A DNA stretch of 64,000 nt from Microplitis mediator (Eukaryota > Arthropoda > Insecta > Hymenoptera > Braconidae), in the NCBI RefSeq assembly GCF_029852145.1, contig NC_079975.1, positions 19,225,364 to 19,289,363 on the forward strand, written 5' to 3'. This document shows, piece after piece, positions 1-14,434 of the stretch (within the stretch, counting starts at the first letter, position 1; every line of letters starts with the position of its first letter). The translations under genes and the position numbers were made by a program. Below the pieces are notes generated by a model. That model was not told the DNA's origin. It did not search any database and was given only the letters and a program-made list of their open reading frames with translations.

Positions 1-870
1 TGGTAATAATACGAAAGCCTTATGATATTGACTGCACACAGTGAATTTTCCTCAACTCTGTTATTCTTTTTATTTTGTATATATATAATTAATATTATTA
101 TTATTTTTATCGTTAAAATATAAATTATTCTACGTCGTTTCTCAGAAGGTCAAGTTGGACTGTTGAATCAACGCTCAGTTATTGCGATAAATTGGCTCAG
201 TAATTAAAAAAAAATTTTTTCTAATAGTTAAAAACAAAAAGCAGCTGCTATGATTCTTTTTTCTTTTTTATTGATGAGCACGGTATATACATAGTATAAT
301 GATACGCTTCTCAACCCCATCATCTAAACCATCTCGCTGCTAATGGATTCATAATCTTAATACGTTGAGGTTCGCGTGCTTGTGCTCAATTTAATATTGC
401 TCGCGATATCCAAGTAGACTTCTATACAACTACCACTGATGCCTTCTTGACGAGGCACGTGGAAGCCGGCTTTTAGTTTCAAAGTCTTTATATATATCAA
501 CGATCAGTTGCTCTGGTTGTTGTTATTAGAATTGTTGCTTTATCTCTCCATCTTTTCATTTAATAAGCGCCATTATTGGATTGATATTACTATAATAATA
601 ACCCATACGGCGTAACTTTATACAACAAAAAGACATAAATCCGTTTTATGATCCGGATAATTATAGTCCCTTTAATGTCACTAGAAAGCTCTTTTCAATG
701 TCAGTGCGTTATTCGTTACATCGAAATCCGGTATCCTTATAAACACAAAAAGCCCAATGTGTCGTAAAAGTTTTACCACCGTTATTTTATCCTTCAATTA
801 CGGCAGGTGTACCGGCAATAGCATCAGCAATACCAACACAAATACAAAAAAAAAAATTTGCGATTTATAT

Positions 871-896
871 ACATACACATACACATACACATACAC
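871..896. repeat. ACATAC hexanucleotide microsatellite
   Basis: About four tandem copies of a CATACA-type unit follow an A-rich tract. This repeat produces the TYTYTYTYT run in the overlapping open frame, so that frame is not evidence for a protein. Confidence 0.85.
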
Positions 897-2772
897 GCAT
901 CCATCGCTATTTGAGTGGTTTGTGAAAATATATCGTCCGTGGTTTGTTCGTAAAACCTGTGGCAACATTGGTTACCGAACTAAAAAGAGCTTAAAAGCTT
1001 CGAGCGATGCATTTATTGCCTTATGATGAATCAACGAAATTTTTCGGTCACGATGCTCTGTTGGTTATAAATAGTGAACAGAAAATTCAATGAACTTTAT
1101 TACGATAATGGAAAGTGGAAAAAATTTTATGCATACATACATCAAACCAATGTATCGATAAAGTGGTATATGGTTAAAACATTTCGTTAATGCCTCTATT
1201 AGCCAGCAAAAAGAGATAGAGGATACAAAAAAAAAAAAAAATAGCTCGGATTGTTAGTGAACAATTGGAGTTTTTGAGTACAAGGCGTGTCACACAATTT
1301 TTGCTGGATTGAAAGCGAAAGCTACAGATTTTCACGGGTTTTCGTTTCGCGACAGCAGTCTTGGCGCACGTGCAAAATGTCTTTTTCTGGCGCGTCAGAA
1401 AGGCGAGGGCGTCGTGTCTTTAAATATAGCTTAACGGCAAAAGAACACGAGAAAAAGAGAGAAAGAGAGGTAGATTTTAGAGTTAAGAAAATTATGGTAG
1501 TACTCTCATAAGAGCTTGAGAAAGATATACTATAATGAAAATATAAATATATACGAACAAGTCTTTGCTAGTTATAGCATTATGTCACGTTAATAATGTT
1601 CTTCAGCTACTGCCCACTGACAGTACACTGGGATCTTGTCATTTAGTTGCTTTGTTTGCACGACTTTGAACCCACTAATTAATGATTACAACTAACTAAG
1701 GATAGTTTCTTCCTTGGCAATGAAATAATCTGTGTCTATCGTTTTAATATTCGTATTTATTATTTTATTTATATTTTTTGTTTTAAACGTCAAGGGATAC
1801 CAGAATTGTACACTCGTTCGCAGTAAATTACGCTCAAGTCACCAAAGTCTGTAAGCAATTAATCCTTCTGGACACTAACAAATTCGTTGTGGACAATTAC
1901 TTAAATTATTAGTTATAACGGTGCTTTTAATAAAGTTAAGTAAAGGCAATATAATGTTAAGTCGATTGAGTATGATGATAATTGTAGCGAAACTGACACG
2001 TTAATGTTAAGGTTAAACCAGTATATAATTATAGGAAAAAAAAATCAAGGTTTATTTTACAGAGAGAAAGAAAGATCATTATTCTGATTACTTTAAGTGC
2101 ACGTTACATAATTTTTGATAATTAATAGTGACCGAACAATCTTTAATCATCAATAAATATAACAAGCTGCTGCAATATTCCGACGATGTATAGTAAAAAT
2201 TGATTTATCACTTTCTTTTTACTTTATTTTTATCGAGATTGAATATTTAATACTGAAAATAATTAAAAATCAATATTTATATTTCTTAATAATTAATGAG
2301 TTATATTTGGAAAATAAGTTAATTAAAGTTTTTTTTAAATTTATAATTTGGAATTCTATTCTGGCCAATGAAAGTGATTTTTTTTCATTAAAAATTAAAA
2401 TAATATTTTTGAAGTTCGCTAACAACTTGTAATTGAATTGTAATATAAATCGTTTCAATAATGTATTCATATTGAAGAATGTAAATTAGTTTAAAGAACT
2501 ATTAACTGATATCGTAATTTTTATGATAATTTAACTTGATATACTTTTTAAATTTTAATTGTTTTATTTAATTGAGAAATTATATTACGTTAAGCTAAAA
2601 TGTAAATTATATCGAGAATAAAGTTAATAAAAACTTTGGTAGACTATAAATCATTATATATTCTATTTTTAATTTGTCTAGAAAGTATGAGATTTAATAA
2701 ATATTAAATTTATAAATTTCAATGATTACCATTGATAAATTGAACAATCATTTAATCTTTTTAATCAATTAT

Positions 2773-2775
<3 letters not shown>

Positions 2776-2808
<33 letters not shown>
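2776..2808. repeat. TA dinucleotide microsatellite
   Basis: An uninterrupted alternating A/T run of about 33 bases. No element termini were seen at its edges. Confidence 0.9.
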
Positions 2809-2809
<1 letters not shown>

Positions 2810-4429
2810 CACTTATATTGGTTTATTTACGAGCAGTATTTTAGCTTGATATAAAAAGAGTGTTTTTTTTTACCTTTTTTTTCTTAATAAATTACAAATT
2901 TCTTATCGTAAATAAATAAATCAATTGTTAAGGCGTGATTCAAGTCGTGCAATTTACTATCGCGATGTATGAATCGAGCATGCAGAGAGTAAGTAAAGAA
3001 GAAATATCAAGCGGCAAAATCTGCGTTAACCAGATCCCACAAATTGGCGTGAGCTTATACTTTCAACTTCACAGCACTAGTTTTAATACTTATTTTATTA
3101 TTTCTCTTTTATGCTATTTTTCCAACAAATAATCCAATACATACAATACACATATATGGTGTTGATTGTGTTCCGTGGTTAGATTATACTATACACGGTA
3201 TACTCATGAAAATCCTATTGATAAAACTTAAAAATTGATAAAAAATACAATTGTTGGCAATAATTTTTTGTTAATATCTTTATTAATTTTTTTAAACAAA
3301 ATATCCTCAAGTCCTGGTACCTCCGTTTATTAGTATTATCACTATTGAATAAAAAAATTGATCAATAACATACATACGTGAAGATATTTTACATTTTTTT
3401 TATTTAAAAATGTGTAGTTTACATCGGATGGTACTGTTACATAGCTTTTGTTTATACATGTTTTGTCGAGACAAAGTGCAGCATAAAGTACGTTTCAGTG
3501 TCGTTGTAATACATCCCGTGGGTATTGGACTCTTTTACCACGATCGATGATACTTTATTGGTCCGCAAACGAGGTACCTTGTTTTCTCAGAGGATAAAGT
3601 GAAAATGGAGAGTGTAAACTTGTCTCACAATTCACCTGAACGATAATAAATTAATGATATATATTATTCAAGATGCTATTTTCTCAATAAATATATTTCT
3701 CAATTCTATGAAACCTTTTTATCATTTATTTTCACAGATAAATAATACAATATGTCTACTATAATTTATTTCATTCCCACTACAGTCCAACCTCGTTATG
3801 AGAAGACGATTTACAAGACTCTTTATTTCAATTTGCTAAAGATTATTTCTTGAACGCATTCCCTACCACTCAATCGACTTGAATTTTGCGATCATACTGC
3901 ATTATAAAACTAATTTTCAGTATCCATGTTCTGGTTATTTTGCATCGTTAGTCGGAAAAAATAAAAAAGTAAATTCCCTATTCAATCACGTAGTGTTAAT
4001 TATTTTTATTTCCATTAGTCAAGTTCATTATTAAAATCCGAATTTCTCTTTCACAAAATAAAGCATCAATAGTCTTATTTATTAAGAAAGTTCGAGCTCA
4101 AATGCAGTCAAGCACGATATTGGAGGAAGCCTAATTTTTTCGTATATTTAAATATAAGTTAATCAACAATTTGATTATTTTCCAAAAATAACTTTCAAGT
4201 TTCGTTAAAAAAATACGAAATCTGTCAGCATTTTTTACATAAAAAAATGATATTTCGCAGCTCTATGATACATTTCATCTAATATCAGTATCACTTTTGA
4301 CACCAAGTGATGAAATGTTTAATGGATTTGATCCAAATATTTTTTTTGTTAAGAGTAAAAATAAATATTTAAATTTCATTATTTTGACTACGTTGGTGAA
4401 AGAAAGATATATGTATACAAATATACTTA

Positions 4430-4870
4430 AAATCTCATGTGGATTTTAAAGCCCACGAAACTCATGTTGCTCGTCAAATGTTGGGTCTTACCTGGGGCGA
4501 ATGCACAATACTACCAAAGTTATATTTTGATAGGTGCCGGCTGGTTATATGGCGCTCAAGTCGTCCAAGATGACATGCCCGTCAGACGGGTGCAACTTCT
4601 CAAAGTCGCTTGTCATGCCTCAACTCAGCTCGGAAGACGAGGTACGAACTAAACCTGAGACAGCTCTCTGAATACCAGATAGAGGTTTTAAGTCTCGCTC
4701 CACACCAACCACGATCTTAACCGTCTCATTTAAACTCACCAACAAACTAAATACCTTTGGAGTAGATTGCAAGTAAATGGGCTTTATGACTCGTCGATCC
4801 ACACCTCATCTTTGTCTGTGTGAACAAGTGTGCATAGTCCGCCCCTTGTACTTGATTCGCTTGTACGAAT
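4430..4870. other. GC-richer patch, possibly a decayed coding fragment
   Basis: This stretch of about 440 bp is visibly richer in G+C than its surroundings. It has short open frames on both strands: 4437-4652 on the plus strand and 4620-4802 on the minus strand. Beyond its stop, the minus frame stays open again with an aspartate-rich segment ending in DDLSAI. I recognise no family in either frame. The composition step and the frames broken by a few stops would fit an old transposon or exon remnant, but chance open frames in a GC-richer patch are equally possible. Confidence 0.25.
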
Positions 4871-7800
4871 GCAATTCTACATCATTAATTTTAATGATAT
4901 TATCAAACATAACTATCGAATCTAATTTATCTACACTTTAACTATAGAAAAAAAAAATATAATTATACTTTTTTATTGTTGCTGTAATTACTGAGAGGCG
5001 ATAACACACAAGATAACAATGGTTAGAAGTTCATTTAGAACATTGTCATTTTTTATAAAAATAAACTTTTCTCAAGAAAAGAATATTATTTTTATCCAGT
5101 TGTAACGTCATTTTTTTTTTCTTATATTTTTACAAGCTATTCTGTACGTGAGACTGTCAAGTTTTACTTTTTAAATTTACCTACGATATTTTTCAAGAAA
5201 AAGAAACTTTTTTCAAACATTCTAAAGTTGTCTTTTCATAAAACTTTGTATAAATCAACTGGAAACCAAATTTGAATTCTCGAAGGCATTTTAAAAAATG
5301 TGATCCTTGATATTTTATTTAAGTTAAAAAAACTACATGGCATTAACATTTTTTACAATACTGATTGTAGGGCTATCACTGCGGTAATGGAATGTGTCTA
5401 ACTTTAAGAGATATCATGACGACGAGTAGCATCTCTTTGATACCGACAGAAGAATAAGTTAAAAGAAACTAAAATAGAGATTATATGGTATACTTTGGTT
5501 GGTCATTAAAAATTATAAAATCTTACGGCTCAAAGTGATTTCCTGATGCACTCGACACAGATTATCCATAAGTTATCAGAGACAAACTCTATATTTATAG
5601 ATCGTACTACTGCTTTCATAGTAATCCTAATGATATTTAAGACCACCAGAAAAGTAAAAAAAATAAATCCGATAATCCTTAAGCATATTTTAATACTTCA
5701 GAATTTAATATATATTTTGAAGAAAATAAATTGAGATGTAAAAAAGTATAAATTGGAATGAGAAATAAAATGTATTGGTCAGAACGGAGCAATAAGCTTT
5801 AAGAGAAAATCAAAGAGATATGCGATTTGCTCGACAAGTGATCACAATCGCAAATTCATTTTTCTTCCTTATTCACTTGGCTCGTTATCATTTTGTAGAA
5901 TAAATGGAACGTTGAGAATCTTTGTATAAGTAATGAATGTGGATAAAAGAGATTAGACGGTTGAGCAGTCTCAGGTTCGGAGGTAACTAAGGTTTATTAA
6001 TGATTTCTCTCTCTTACACTACGTCTTCTTATTCGTACTTTTATTCTTTTTATTTCAGTGCTTCTTTTCTTCGAGCTTTTATTCTTACTTGTCGTTTCAT
6101 CTGCCTTTAAAATCCGTCGCTTGTCTTTCTGACAAACCTATTTTTTTTACTTTTATCTTTGCTGTGACTTCTTTTTACATGTTTAACTTGTTCACGTTAA
6201 TTAAATTTAAAATTACATCAGACGAGGAAGTTTGCAATGTCGACCTAGATTTATTTTCTCTTTTGATTTAATACCTACGAAAATTTTAGTGCAAGTGAAG
6301 GAAATATTAAAGAATATATGATAGTGTATGTTTTGGTACTTTAAATACTGATATATACATATATACACTTAATATACGTGTTTATATTTCTCATGATTGC
6401 AGATGCATTTTCGTTAATCTTCTCTCTTGAAACAGCCACCAGGCAAACCACATATTCAACCGCGGTCGAGCGCTAAATTTCGGTTGGACGCGCGAAGCTC
6501 TCATGTTATATTTTGCCACACTAGTTAAGAAGTTTACGGCAAACCGAATAAAAATAAATATAGAAATAAAAATAAAACTAAAAATGAGACGAAAAAAAAA
6601 AGAAATGACGTTTAACGTGCGGTATTCAATTTGACTTCCGTTGACGCGTTAGATTTTAATGCGCCCGGTGATATTGAGAAATGATCTTTTCAACATTTCC
6701 ACGACACTTTAAATAAAGTTTTTATATTTATCTGTCATATTATAACTTTTATTTTTGTATATAACTCAGAATAACGATTCATGATGTTTCAATTAGTAAA
6801 AAATAATTGAGTGAGTTACCAGTGGGAAATTCAAATTCCTTCACAGTTTCTGTGGTTATTTCTATGAATAGCGAAGACGATGAGAAAATTAAAGTTTAAT
6901 TTGATTCAAGATTTAATCAAGAGGATGTTTTTACATCTTGAAACATTTATAAATACAGACATTCCTTGAAACAAAGATAATTTTTTATTATGCCCTTTAC
7001 TAAGAAAAAAAAATAAATTCACGATATGATAGAATTACTTAATACATCAACATTAATTTCTTTATTCAGCGCTTGCCTGATTATCGCGCCTTATCGTATC
7101 TGGAAAGCAAGTCCTAAATGGCCGTTTACCAATCGGTGATTAATAATTCGTCAAAAGGCAAATGACGTCCTGTGTTTCTCAATAGCGTTTGATTATAGGA
7201 TCATAAACAAACGCATTTGAATCCATAATCACATTTGTTTAAAGTCATTATCGACCGCTCTCAAAAACAAACTCTACTATTTTCACAAGAGCAAATAATT
7301 TCGACACTAAATATATTTGGAATGAGTAGTACAATTAATCTAACAAACTTTCATGTTCATGTCTATGTATAAAATTTAATACCTAGCGTCGGAGTAATCG
7401 AGAGTTTTTAATAAAGAACTTATACACTTGCACCTACTCGCGTTAAAAACATTGTGCTTCCCGTATAAAGACTCACTTAGCCCACTTGCAATGCAATGTA
7501 CTATTTTATAATTCTAAATGAATTTATTATCATTAAACAATGTATTAATAATTACTTAAAAAAATTCTCGAGTTACTATTGACTTACATTTAATTCAACA
7601 TAAAACTAATTAAAAACATTTCCATACTTTAAACATTTTTAATTGGTTTTTATAAAATATAGTAAATACAATCTACAACTTTGTGATAGTTTATACTAGA
7701 ACTGTCACAGTACTTTTTAATAAAAAATTCTCTTTGTACAAATATATATATAGATATACATTAACAAAGAAAAAGTTATAAGTCGAAACGTGTTTTAAAA

Positions 7801-9122
7801 CTTGTCAGTACTATGCACCAGAATTTGGTGATCCGTAACGTTGAAGTAACCTATATACTATACATATTGGTATAGATATCGAGAAAGAAAACTCTTGAGA
7901 AGTAAGATTGACTACGATTCAATTTTAGTTGGTGTGAAAACACGACGTTCATTCCTGTCACATACACTACAAACTACTACTACTATAACTGTTGCAACGA
8001 AAACGATCTTCAATGTAGTCAGTTAGTTTTGTAGATTGCAAACTTCATTTTATGGACTTTTCAAGCTTGTCGCTGGTTCTTCAATAGAGACGCTTGGCTT
8101 CGACGAACTCTCAACTTTAAGTCTGATAAGCACTGGTTTAAACTTAAATACGAGAATTTAATCCAAGATAAATTATAAATGAATATTTTATAAAGATTAT
8201 CGGTAATAATTTTACATTTCCATTATATCGATTACTATATATACATATATAAGTCTTGGATGGAATATTAAGTTGTCAATGATACTAAGTAACGATAGTC
8301 ATTGACTGAACTACTGAATATATTTATATATTTAAAAGATCGCAATACAAGTGAATAAGAAAATAATAATCATTTAAAAGTCTCTCGAATGCAGTGGAAG
8401 GTTATGGATAGAGAGTTTGTTGAATGCTTGAGTATCTACAACACCTGCTGCAGTTTGCTGTTATATTGCTGATGCAAGTCCAAGGGAATCGTGAAGTAGC
8501 CGAGGGCTAGCTCGTCTAACCGGTACTACAGCGTAAAATTCTCAAGTATGCACTTGCTGGCGAGGAAATACTGCGTTATATGTACAAGCTGAACTAGAAT
8601 TTAAATCTCAGCTATCTTTTACACAAAAAAAAAGTATTAAAATCAGGATAAAAAATTATTTTTCTTTTTTTCCTCAACTTTATTACACTATGCAGAGGCT
8701 TGAATGATAGAGTAGATGCTGGTCTCGCAACTGATATCAAATGTATTCTTGATAAGGATGCTATTGGCCATATGCTCTCACCGATAGGTAATATCGATTA
8801 GGAAACCACTTCCTCGCAGAAAGTTCCCTTGGGAGGTCGACTGCATTAACGTACTCCCCCGCCTTACTGGCAATTACAATAATTAAATGTCTCAGCATGA
8901 TTTACATATTTTTATGTCGGCAATTTTTCTAGTTACACTTGATAATTAAATTTTTTTTTACTGTGTAGCAATTTACATTAATTGATAAAATATTAATTCA
9001 ATTTTAATATTAAAGTAGAATTTTAAAATTTAACGTAGGAAAATTTTTTTACTTTTACGATATTTTTTTTTTTTTGAATGTAATTTCCGGTTTTGGAATT
9101 TAGCTACTCAGAGACATTTTTG
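4871..9122. other. Unassigned AT-rich sequence, no gene seen
   Basis: No frame longer than about 60 codons, no tRNA-like fold and no clear terminal inverted repeat was found. Around 6440-6520 there is a short GC-richer patch with CGCG-containing words that I cannot interpret. Near 8945-8966 a T-run followed by ACTGTGTA resembles the outer end of the family A/B elements described elsewhere in the window, but no matching opposite end was found, so it is not called. Confidence 0.55.
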
Positions 9123-9430
9123 GACTGTAATCGGGAGTGAATTTAGAGTGATCACGGATTTTATTTAAATCCGAATTCACTGCGTCACTCGAAGTTCCGG
9201 AGTTTTAAAAAAAATCTCTCCGCATATGGAATAAATAAGGAGTTTATTCTTTCATCGGAGTGATTTAGATTTTATTTAAATTCGCATTTTCTCCAATTCA
9301 GAATTTTGATACTAAAATAATCTCCTTTTAGGAGGGAACTTAACTCCGAGGGAATTAAATAAATAAACAGTCACTACTTCACATTCACTCCGGATTTAAT
9401 CCTCGTTCACTACGCAAATTTTTTACGGTG
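9123..9430 (+). mobile_element. Family A inverted-repeat element, copy A1
   Basis: A non-autonomous element of about 308 bp with a degraded left end (GGACTGTAAT) and a clear right end (AAATTTTTTACGGTG followed by TA). The interior alternates GGAGTGAA- and TTCACTCC-type words in both orientations, together with CCGGAGTTTTAAAA and GGATTTTATTTAAAT blocks. The right portion (AACAGTCAC...CCGGATTTAATCC) matches the right portion of copy A6 at 55.1 kb in the same orientation. There is no coding capacity. The left end has several substitutions, so this is an older copy. Plus orientation is arbitrary and means the same direction as A6. Confidence 0.75.
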
Positions 9431-12205
9431 TATTTTTATTTATTGTTATTTTAAAGTTGAAATAAATTTATGTGTTATTAAAGCATTAACTAATTAATCA
9501 CTCAAATAAGCGATGAAAGCTTCTATAATCCGATATTTAATATATTTTCAATTGACATATGTTAAATTCTGATGATAATTATTCAATATAATATCAGTGT
9601 ATTATTGAAATTATTGAATAAAAAGAAATGAAATTGATATTTAAATTGAAAAATACATTCATTAAAAAACACCCGGCAATAACAATATTAATCAATATTA
9701 ATATATCGACACCTCATTCATCAGTAGGTATTTATCTTCCGTCAATAATTATCAATATAAATAAATTTATCATCAGGAAAATACTAATTCGTTATTCAAT
9801 TAGAAATTATATTATTAACTCAAATGTATACTTTCCTATGACAGAATAAATTAAAATAAACAACTATGTCACGTTATTTAATCAATAATTGATAACACTT
9901 CAGCATCATCGGGATAAATAATGTAATAAAATTTGACATAAATTAACATTGAAAACATAACAAAGTGACGAGGTGTAATGATCGCCGACCAACGTACAAA
10001 CTGGGTGTGGGGTATCGGGTTAAAACGGTTCTTCATGCATGTTCTCTCAATCGCGAATGGACTTTCCGGATTTAATCAGCGCAATAGTAAACATACCGAT
10101 TAAACTGCGGCTTTTGGTAAACGTCGAAATGGTTCAAATTTATCGCTGATCTCTGTATAAGCCGGTACTTTTTGAAAAGCAATACAAATTAAATATTCAC
10201 TCTCAAAACATCCATCTCTATATCAACACAACTATTTCTTCTCTCTCTACAACCCTCTTCTCTCACTTGGTTTTATTTCTCAATGGATTTTACTATGCAT
10301 CATGAATAGAATAGAATTCATCGATGCAAATACTTGTTTTATTGGTTGAATAAACAGTATTTGTGACATTGGCCGTAAAACCGCGGAGTTTACAATAAAC
10401 AGATTGACAGTACATTACAATACAGTATATAGTAAAGGAACTCGAGTATAGTATAGATGCTTTTCTGTCGAATCACTCGGGATTTTGGTTTGCCGCAGTC
10501 TCCCGACGGGACTGTTAGAACTTGAGGATAATCGACCACCCGTCGTTTTGAAACAGGACGTCCCGATTGTGTCCAGACGGTGAAGCAATTCGTGGAATTG
10601 CCCCATCTCTTGTTATCCTTTTCCTTCTCTATACTTTTTCTCTCTATCTCTTTAATTCGTCTCTATATACCTTCTTGAAGGATAAATTAAAACGATTTCA
10701 TCAATCGATAGCAAATAAAATTAAAGCCCACGTATCATTTTGAAATTTAATCCTGCCAAATTGTACAGTAGTATCGTAAATTATTATTTTTATCTTCGTA
10801 TCGAATTCCACGGAGATTTAAATGGTTGATTGCAGCAACGGCAGCAGCAGCATCAGGTACATCCCCAACGGTAACAACACAGATGAACGGCTGAATCGAT
10901 TAATTCACCAGAAAATATTACTACCAGACTGTCTGTATTCTTAATAGCGTAGATATACTTAGAAATAGATGCATCTACTTTAGATTTGTATGGATAAATT
11001 TTAAATGTTAAATAAATACGGGTCTAATAAAATTTAAAAGAGGATCACCGATTAGGGTCTGAGGGTACACCATACATAAATATAAATATATTTAAAAGTC
11101 TAGGTCTTTTAAATAAATTATGTATCACGGCAAATGGTAAAAGGATAGACTGGAAAAAATTTTTCGAATTGTTGACGGAATTAATAATTATTTCTCGGGT
11201 CTTTTATCGCTCAATAAATTATCGTCTCAGACATTAATTAGTATAAATATTCCGTGCGAACGGTTTTATGGCTGTCTGAATTGCGCATAATGATCTATCA
11301 TGTATGTCAGAACCGATCTCACATTAAATTTTCTGTATAATACTTCTCATATCCTGGTTAACTCCACACTAACATAACATAACATAAAGAGATACTTGTA
11401 TTGCGTGTTAATTCATCTGCCATAATTCAAAGATATCTCGATACGCTAGATAATATCAGATAACGCTCGTAAACTATTACACATCGTTGACAGGTAAATC
11501 GTAAAATCTTAGATCTCTGACATGAAAAAATAAAAAAAATAAAGAAATACATCAACCGCCCGTATTTTTTAAATTTTACTATAATTTATTTTACATATTA
11601 ATTATTCATTCACCATTAAGTGAATCATAAATTTTTCATTGTATCAAAGTAGTAAGATTATAATACGGATATAAATTTACAATACGATTAAAACACATCA
11701 TATTCTATTGAATTAATCATTTAATATATATATACATGCTGAGAATACGTATTACTCAATTTCCATTATTATATAATAGATTATGTAATATAGAATAAAA
11801 GAAATAAAATATGAATGATTAAATAAATAATAATGACGAAGCAATAGTTCTCGATTGGAAGATGAGACGAGTGTTTTTGATATACGCGAGACCAATAGAT
11901 ATTGAGAACAAATAATAATAACGGTTATTGTCATATATATATACTTGCTCGTGAAAATCGCTTGTGGGTGTGGTACTTGTATATTTATGTATATATGTAT
12001 ATGAGATTTATATATGTAGAACTCGACGACGTAATAAAGCAAGCTTGCCATTTATGATGGTGATAATAGTAAATCTAATCGCCGATATTTTCCAAAGTTC
12101 GTTGAGACGTGAAATCGTTCATCCCGATCGAATTTAATATTTATATATCCGAATATATATGACTTGATGCTCTACGAATGATTTTTATTAACAATTTATT
12201 GGTTA
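9431..12205. other. Unassigned sequence between copies A1 and A2
   Basis: AT-rich DNA without a supported gene. Open frames at 9628-9849, 10415-10606 (minus) and 11752-12051 (minus) have no recognisable domain. The last includes TA-rich repeats that yield IYI-type runs. A CAG-type trinucleotide patch lies near 10835-10855. Confidence 0.55.
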
Positions 12206-12434
12206 CACTGTGAAAAATTAGCGGAGTAAATTCGGAGTGAATGCGGAGCTGATGGCTGTTTATTTATTTAATCTCATCGGAGTAAAATTCACTTCAAAGG
12301 GAAGTTTATTTGAATATTGAAACTCCGGTTCGAAGTAAAACTCATTCCTAAAAAAATTATTTTAATATCGGAATGAATGCAGATTGAAATAAAATCCGTA
12401 ATCACTCTGAATTCACTCCCAATTATTTACACTG
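12206..12434 (-). mobile_element. Family A inverted-repeat element, copy A2
   Basis: About 229 bp, bounded by CACTGTGAAAAATT on the left and AATTATTTACACTG on the right, with TA on both sides. The interior carries GGAGTGAATGCGGAG and matching TTCACTCC-type words. The GATGGCTGTTTATTTATTTAA block is the reverse complement of the AACAGTCAT-containing block of A1 and A6, so this copy is inverted relative to them. It has no open frame. It appears to be missing the GC-rich CCGGAGTTTTAAAA middle seen in A6. Confidence 0.8.
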
Positions 12435-14374
12435 TAAATAATGATTTAAAGACAAGCTGATAATGAGAAAAAAAAAGTACAAAGAACAATAGGGTTTGGT
12501 CTTTGATGATCGATACGAGGATCCTTTTTAAGATCTCGAATTAATGAGAACGAATAAGAGTCTGATTTATGAGCTTGTGGGAGAGAGTTTGCCGCGGGGT
12601 GTGATCTACGATCGATTTAGAGTGTTGTGTAGTGTGTGCATGGTCTGGCAAACACGCGCGATACACTCCTGGTTAATCGTTACTCTTGTAGGACGTATCG
12701 AAGCGAGGATAATTAATAGCCAATCAGCGAGGGTGCATCAGCAGTGAATACTAAGTAGTTAGACTCTCAAGTACACTTTGTATCAACTACTGTAGTTATC
12801 CACTGTCCTACAGTATATATACGTCTATGTGTATAAAGAAAAAAAAATAACGCAATGACAGAGGACACAATATAATAAAATAAAAATGGTCTTTTAAAAT
12901 TATATGAAATTAATTTACTTTGAAAAATACGTTATTTTGTCATGAAAAGTTTACGATTTGTAAACAGCCTTTTATGTGACTACACCACTATTTTTATTTT
13001 ATTTTCTTTTTTTTTACATTTTTTCTAGTTCATCATCAACTTTATTACCAAGCAGATTTTAATCTTCAAATAATAAAAAAAGAATATATAAAATAAGCTC
13101 AAGTAGATTATATTAAATTTTAGAGTGTTGTGTATATATAGAAATATATTTGAGATGTGGTCGAGGGAATGGATATATAAAAAGTTGATGGCGTCTTGAA
13201 GGAAATTGAAAACGTGCAATAGCTCTCATACGATAGGAGGACAGTTTTTTTTATTTTATTTGATACCGCAATAAATGCGGATATCCTAGTAGATTTTTAC
13301 CAAGTGGATAACCGAAGTCGCACGTTGAAGGAAAGATAAAATCCTTAACTCGTTGCGGGAGTGGATTTCCAGGCTGGTGAGAAGAAGATTATCACGGGTC
13401 CAAGAGGGATGAGAAAATAAGAGAAGGGAGCAAGGTTAAAGAAGTTTTGCTGCTGATGTAGAGTATTATATAGAAAGAGAAAAAGAGAGAGAAAAGTGTT
13501 AAAGTTCACGGCTGCATTCGTGTCGCTGTAGCTAAAAGATATCCATCTCTAGACCCGGATTTAGTGTGTTTATACTCAACGCGAGAGAACATCACGCTCG
13601 TGTACCTGTACCTATATCTGCTTCAACCGTGTTCACTATTTATATATATATATAGATATATGAACTTGGATCGTGCAAAAGACGAGCCAAGTGGGAAGTA
13701 AAAGAGGTAAGAGGGGTATAACCACAACCAACTCTACGCCAACAAAATATGCGGCAGATGCACACGTTAGATAGACGTCTAGGGAGCAAGCAAATTCTAA
13801 ACGTGGATAATATTATGCTTCCCACAAATATTTCCGTCCACGTCGTCAGGGCACCAATGGGAAAGCGAATTGCTCGAACTTACTCGCGAGTACAGTAGTC
13901 TAACTCTTTACTTCATTACGTATGTATTCCTGCATAACCAGATATATTTGTACTCATGTCATATATTCCAAAATTGAGACTCAATATCCTTGAAAGTTAA
14001 ATTATAGACATTCATAAAAATGTAAATGCGTTATCTTTGACTTTATTTGAAACCTATATACATATATAACTTGGTTATTTTATTTAAATAATTTGTTTTC
14101 AAAATGTCAAGAAGAAATTCTGACTACATTTCACCAACTGTAATAATTAAAAAGTTCAAATATCCATGTTATATATTTATAATATAGGTTATTTTAAAAC
14201 ATTTGATTTTCGATGTATCATTATTTTTAAAGTCTCTATTTCGTCCAAGTCAAAAGGTTAGTAGATGGAGCGATGGACATGGAAGGTGGAAGATGAAAAG
14301 AAAGGCAAAGGGGTTCGATGAGTGATCACAAGTTCAACGGAGCGAGAAATATAAAGTTTGATGGGCTGGTGTGC

Positions 14375-14434
14375 ACTACTACTACTACTTCTACTACTAC
14401 TACGACTATTGCAACTACTATCATAACTACTACC
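14375..14434. repeat. Degenerate ACT trinucleotide repeat
   Basis: ACT units are repeated with interruptions (TCT, ACG, GCA). The repeat creates threonine-rich translation on one strand and serine-rich translation on the other, which explains the overlapping open frames on both strands. Confidence 0.85.

Larger units (their letters stand above)
1..4430. other. Unassigned AT-rich sequence, no gene seen
   Basis: Stop codons interrupt all frames and no recognisable domain, RNA gene or terminal-repeat element was found. It holds only simple sequence: an ACATAC-type microsatellite near 871-896, a TA dinucleotide run near 2776-2808 and many homopolymer A/T tracts. Short open frames near 757-1026, 1287-1511 and 2935-3132 show no coding-like composition or known motif; the first is partly the microsatellite. 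It could be intron or intergenic spacer; I cannot tell which. Confidence 0.6.

Noticed and set aside
4437..4802. Retrotransposon gag or protease fragment in the GC-richer patch
   Set aside because: Neither strand shows a zinc-knuckle, a DSG/DTG protease motif or any recognisable retroelement residue pattern, so only the composition anomaly is reported.
8945..8966. Isolated family A/B terminus (T-run then ACTGTGTA)
   Set aside because: No partner end or family interior was found within 500 bp on either side; T-runs are common here.
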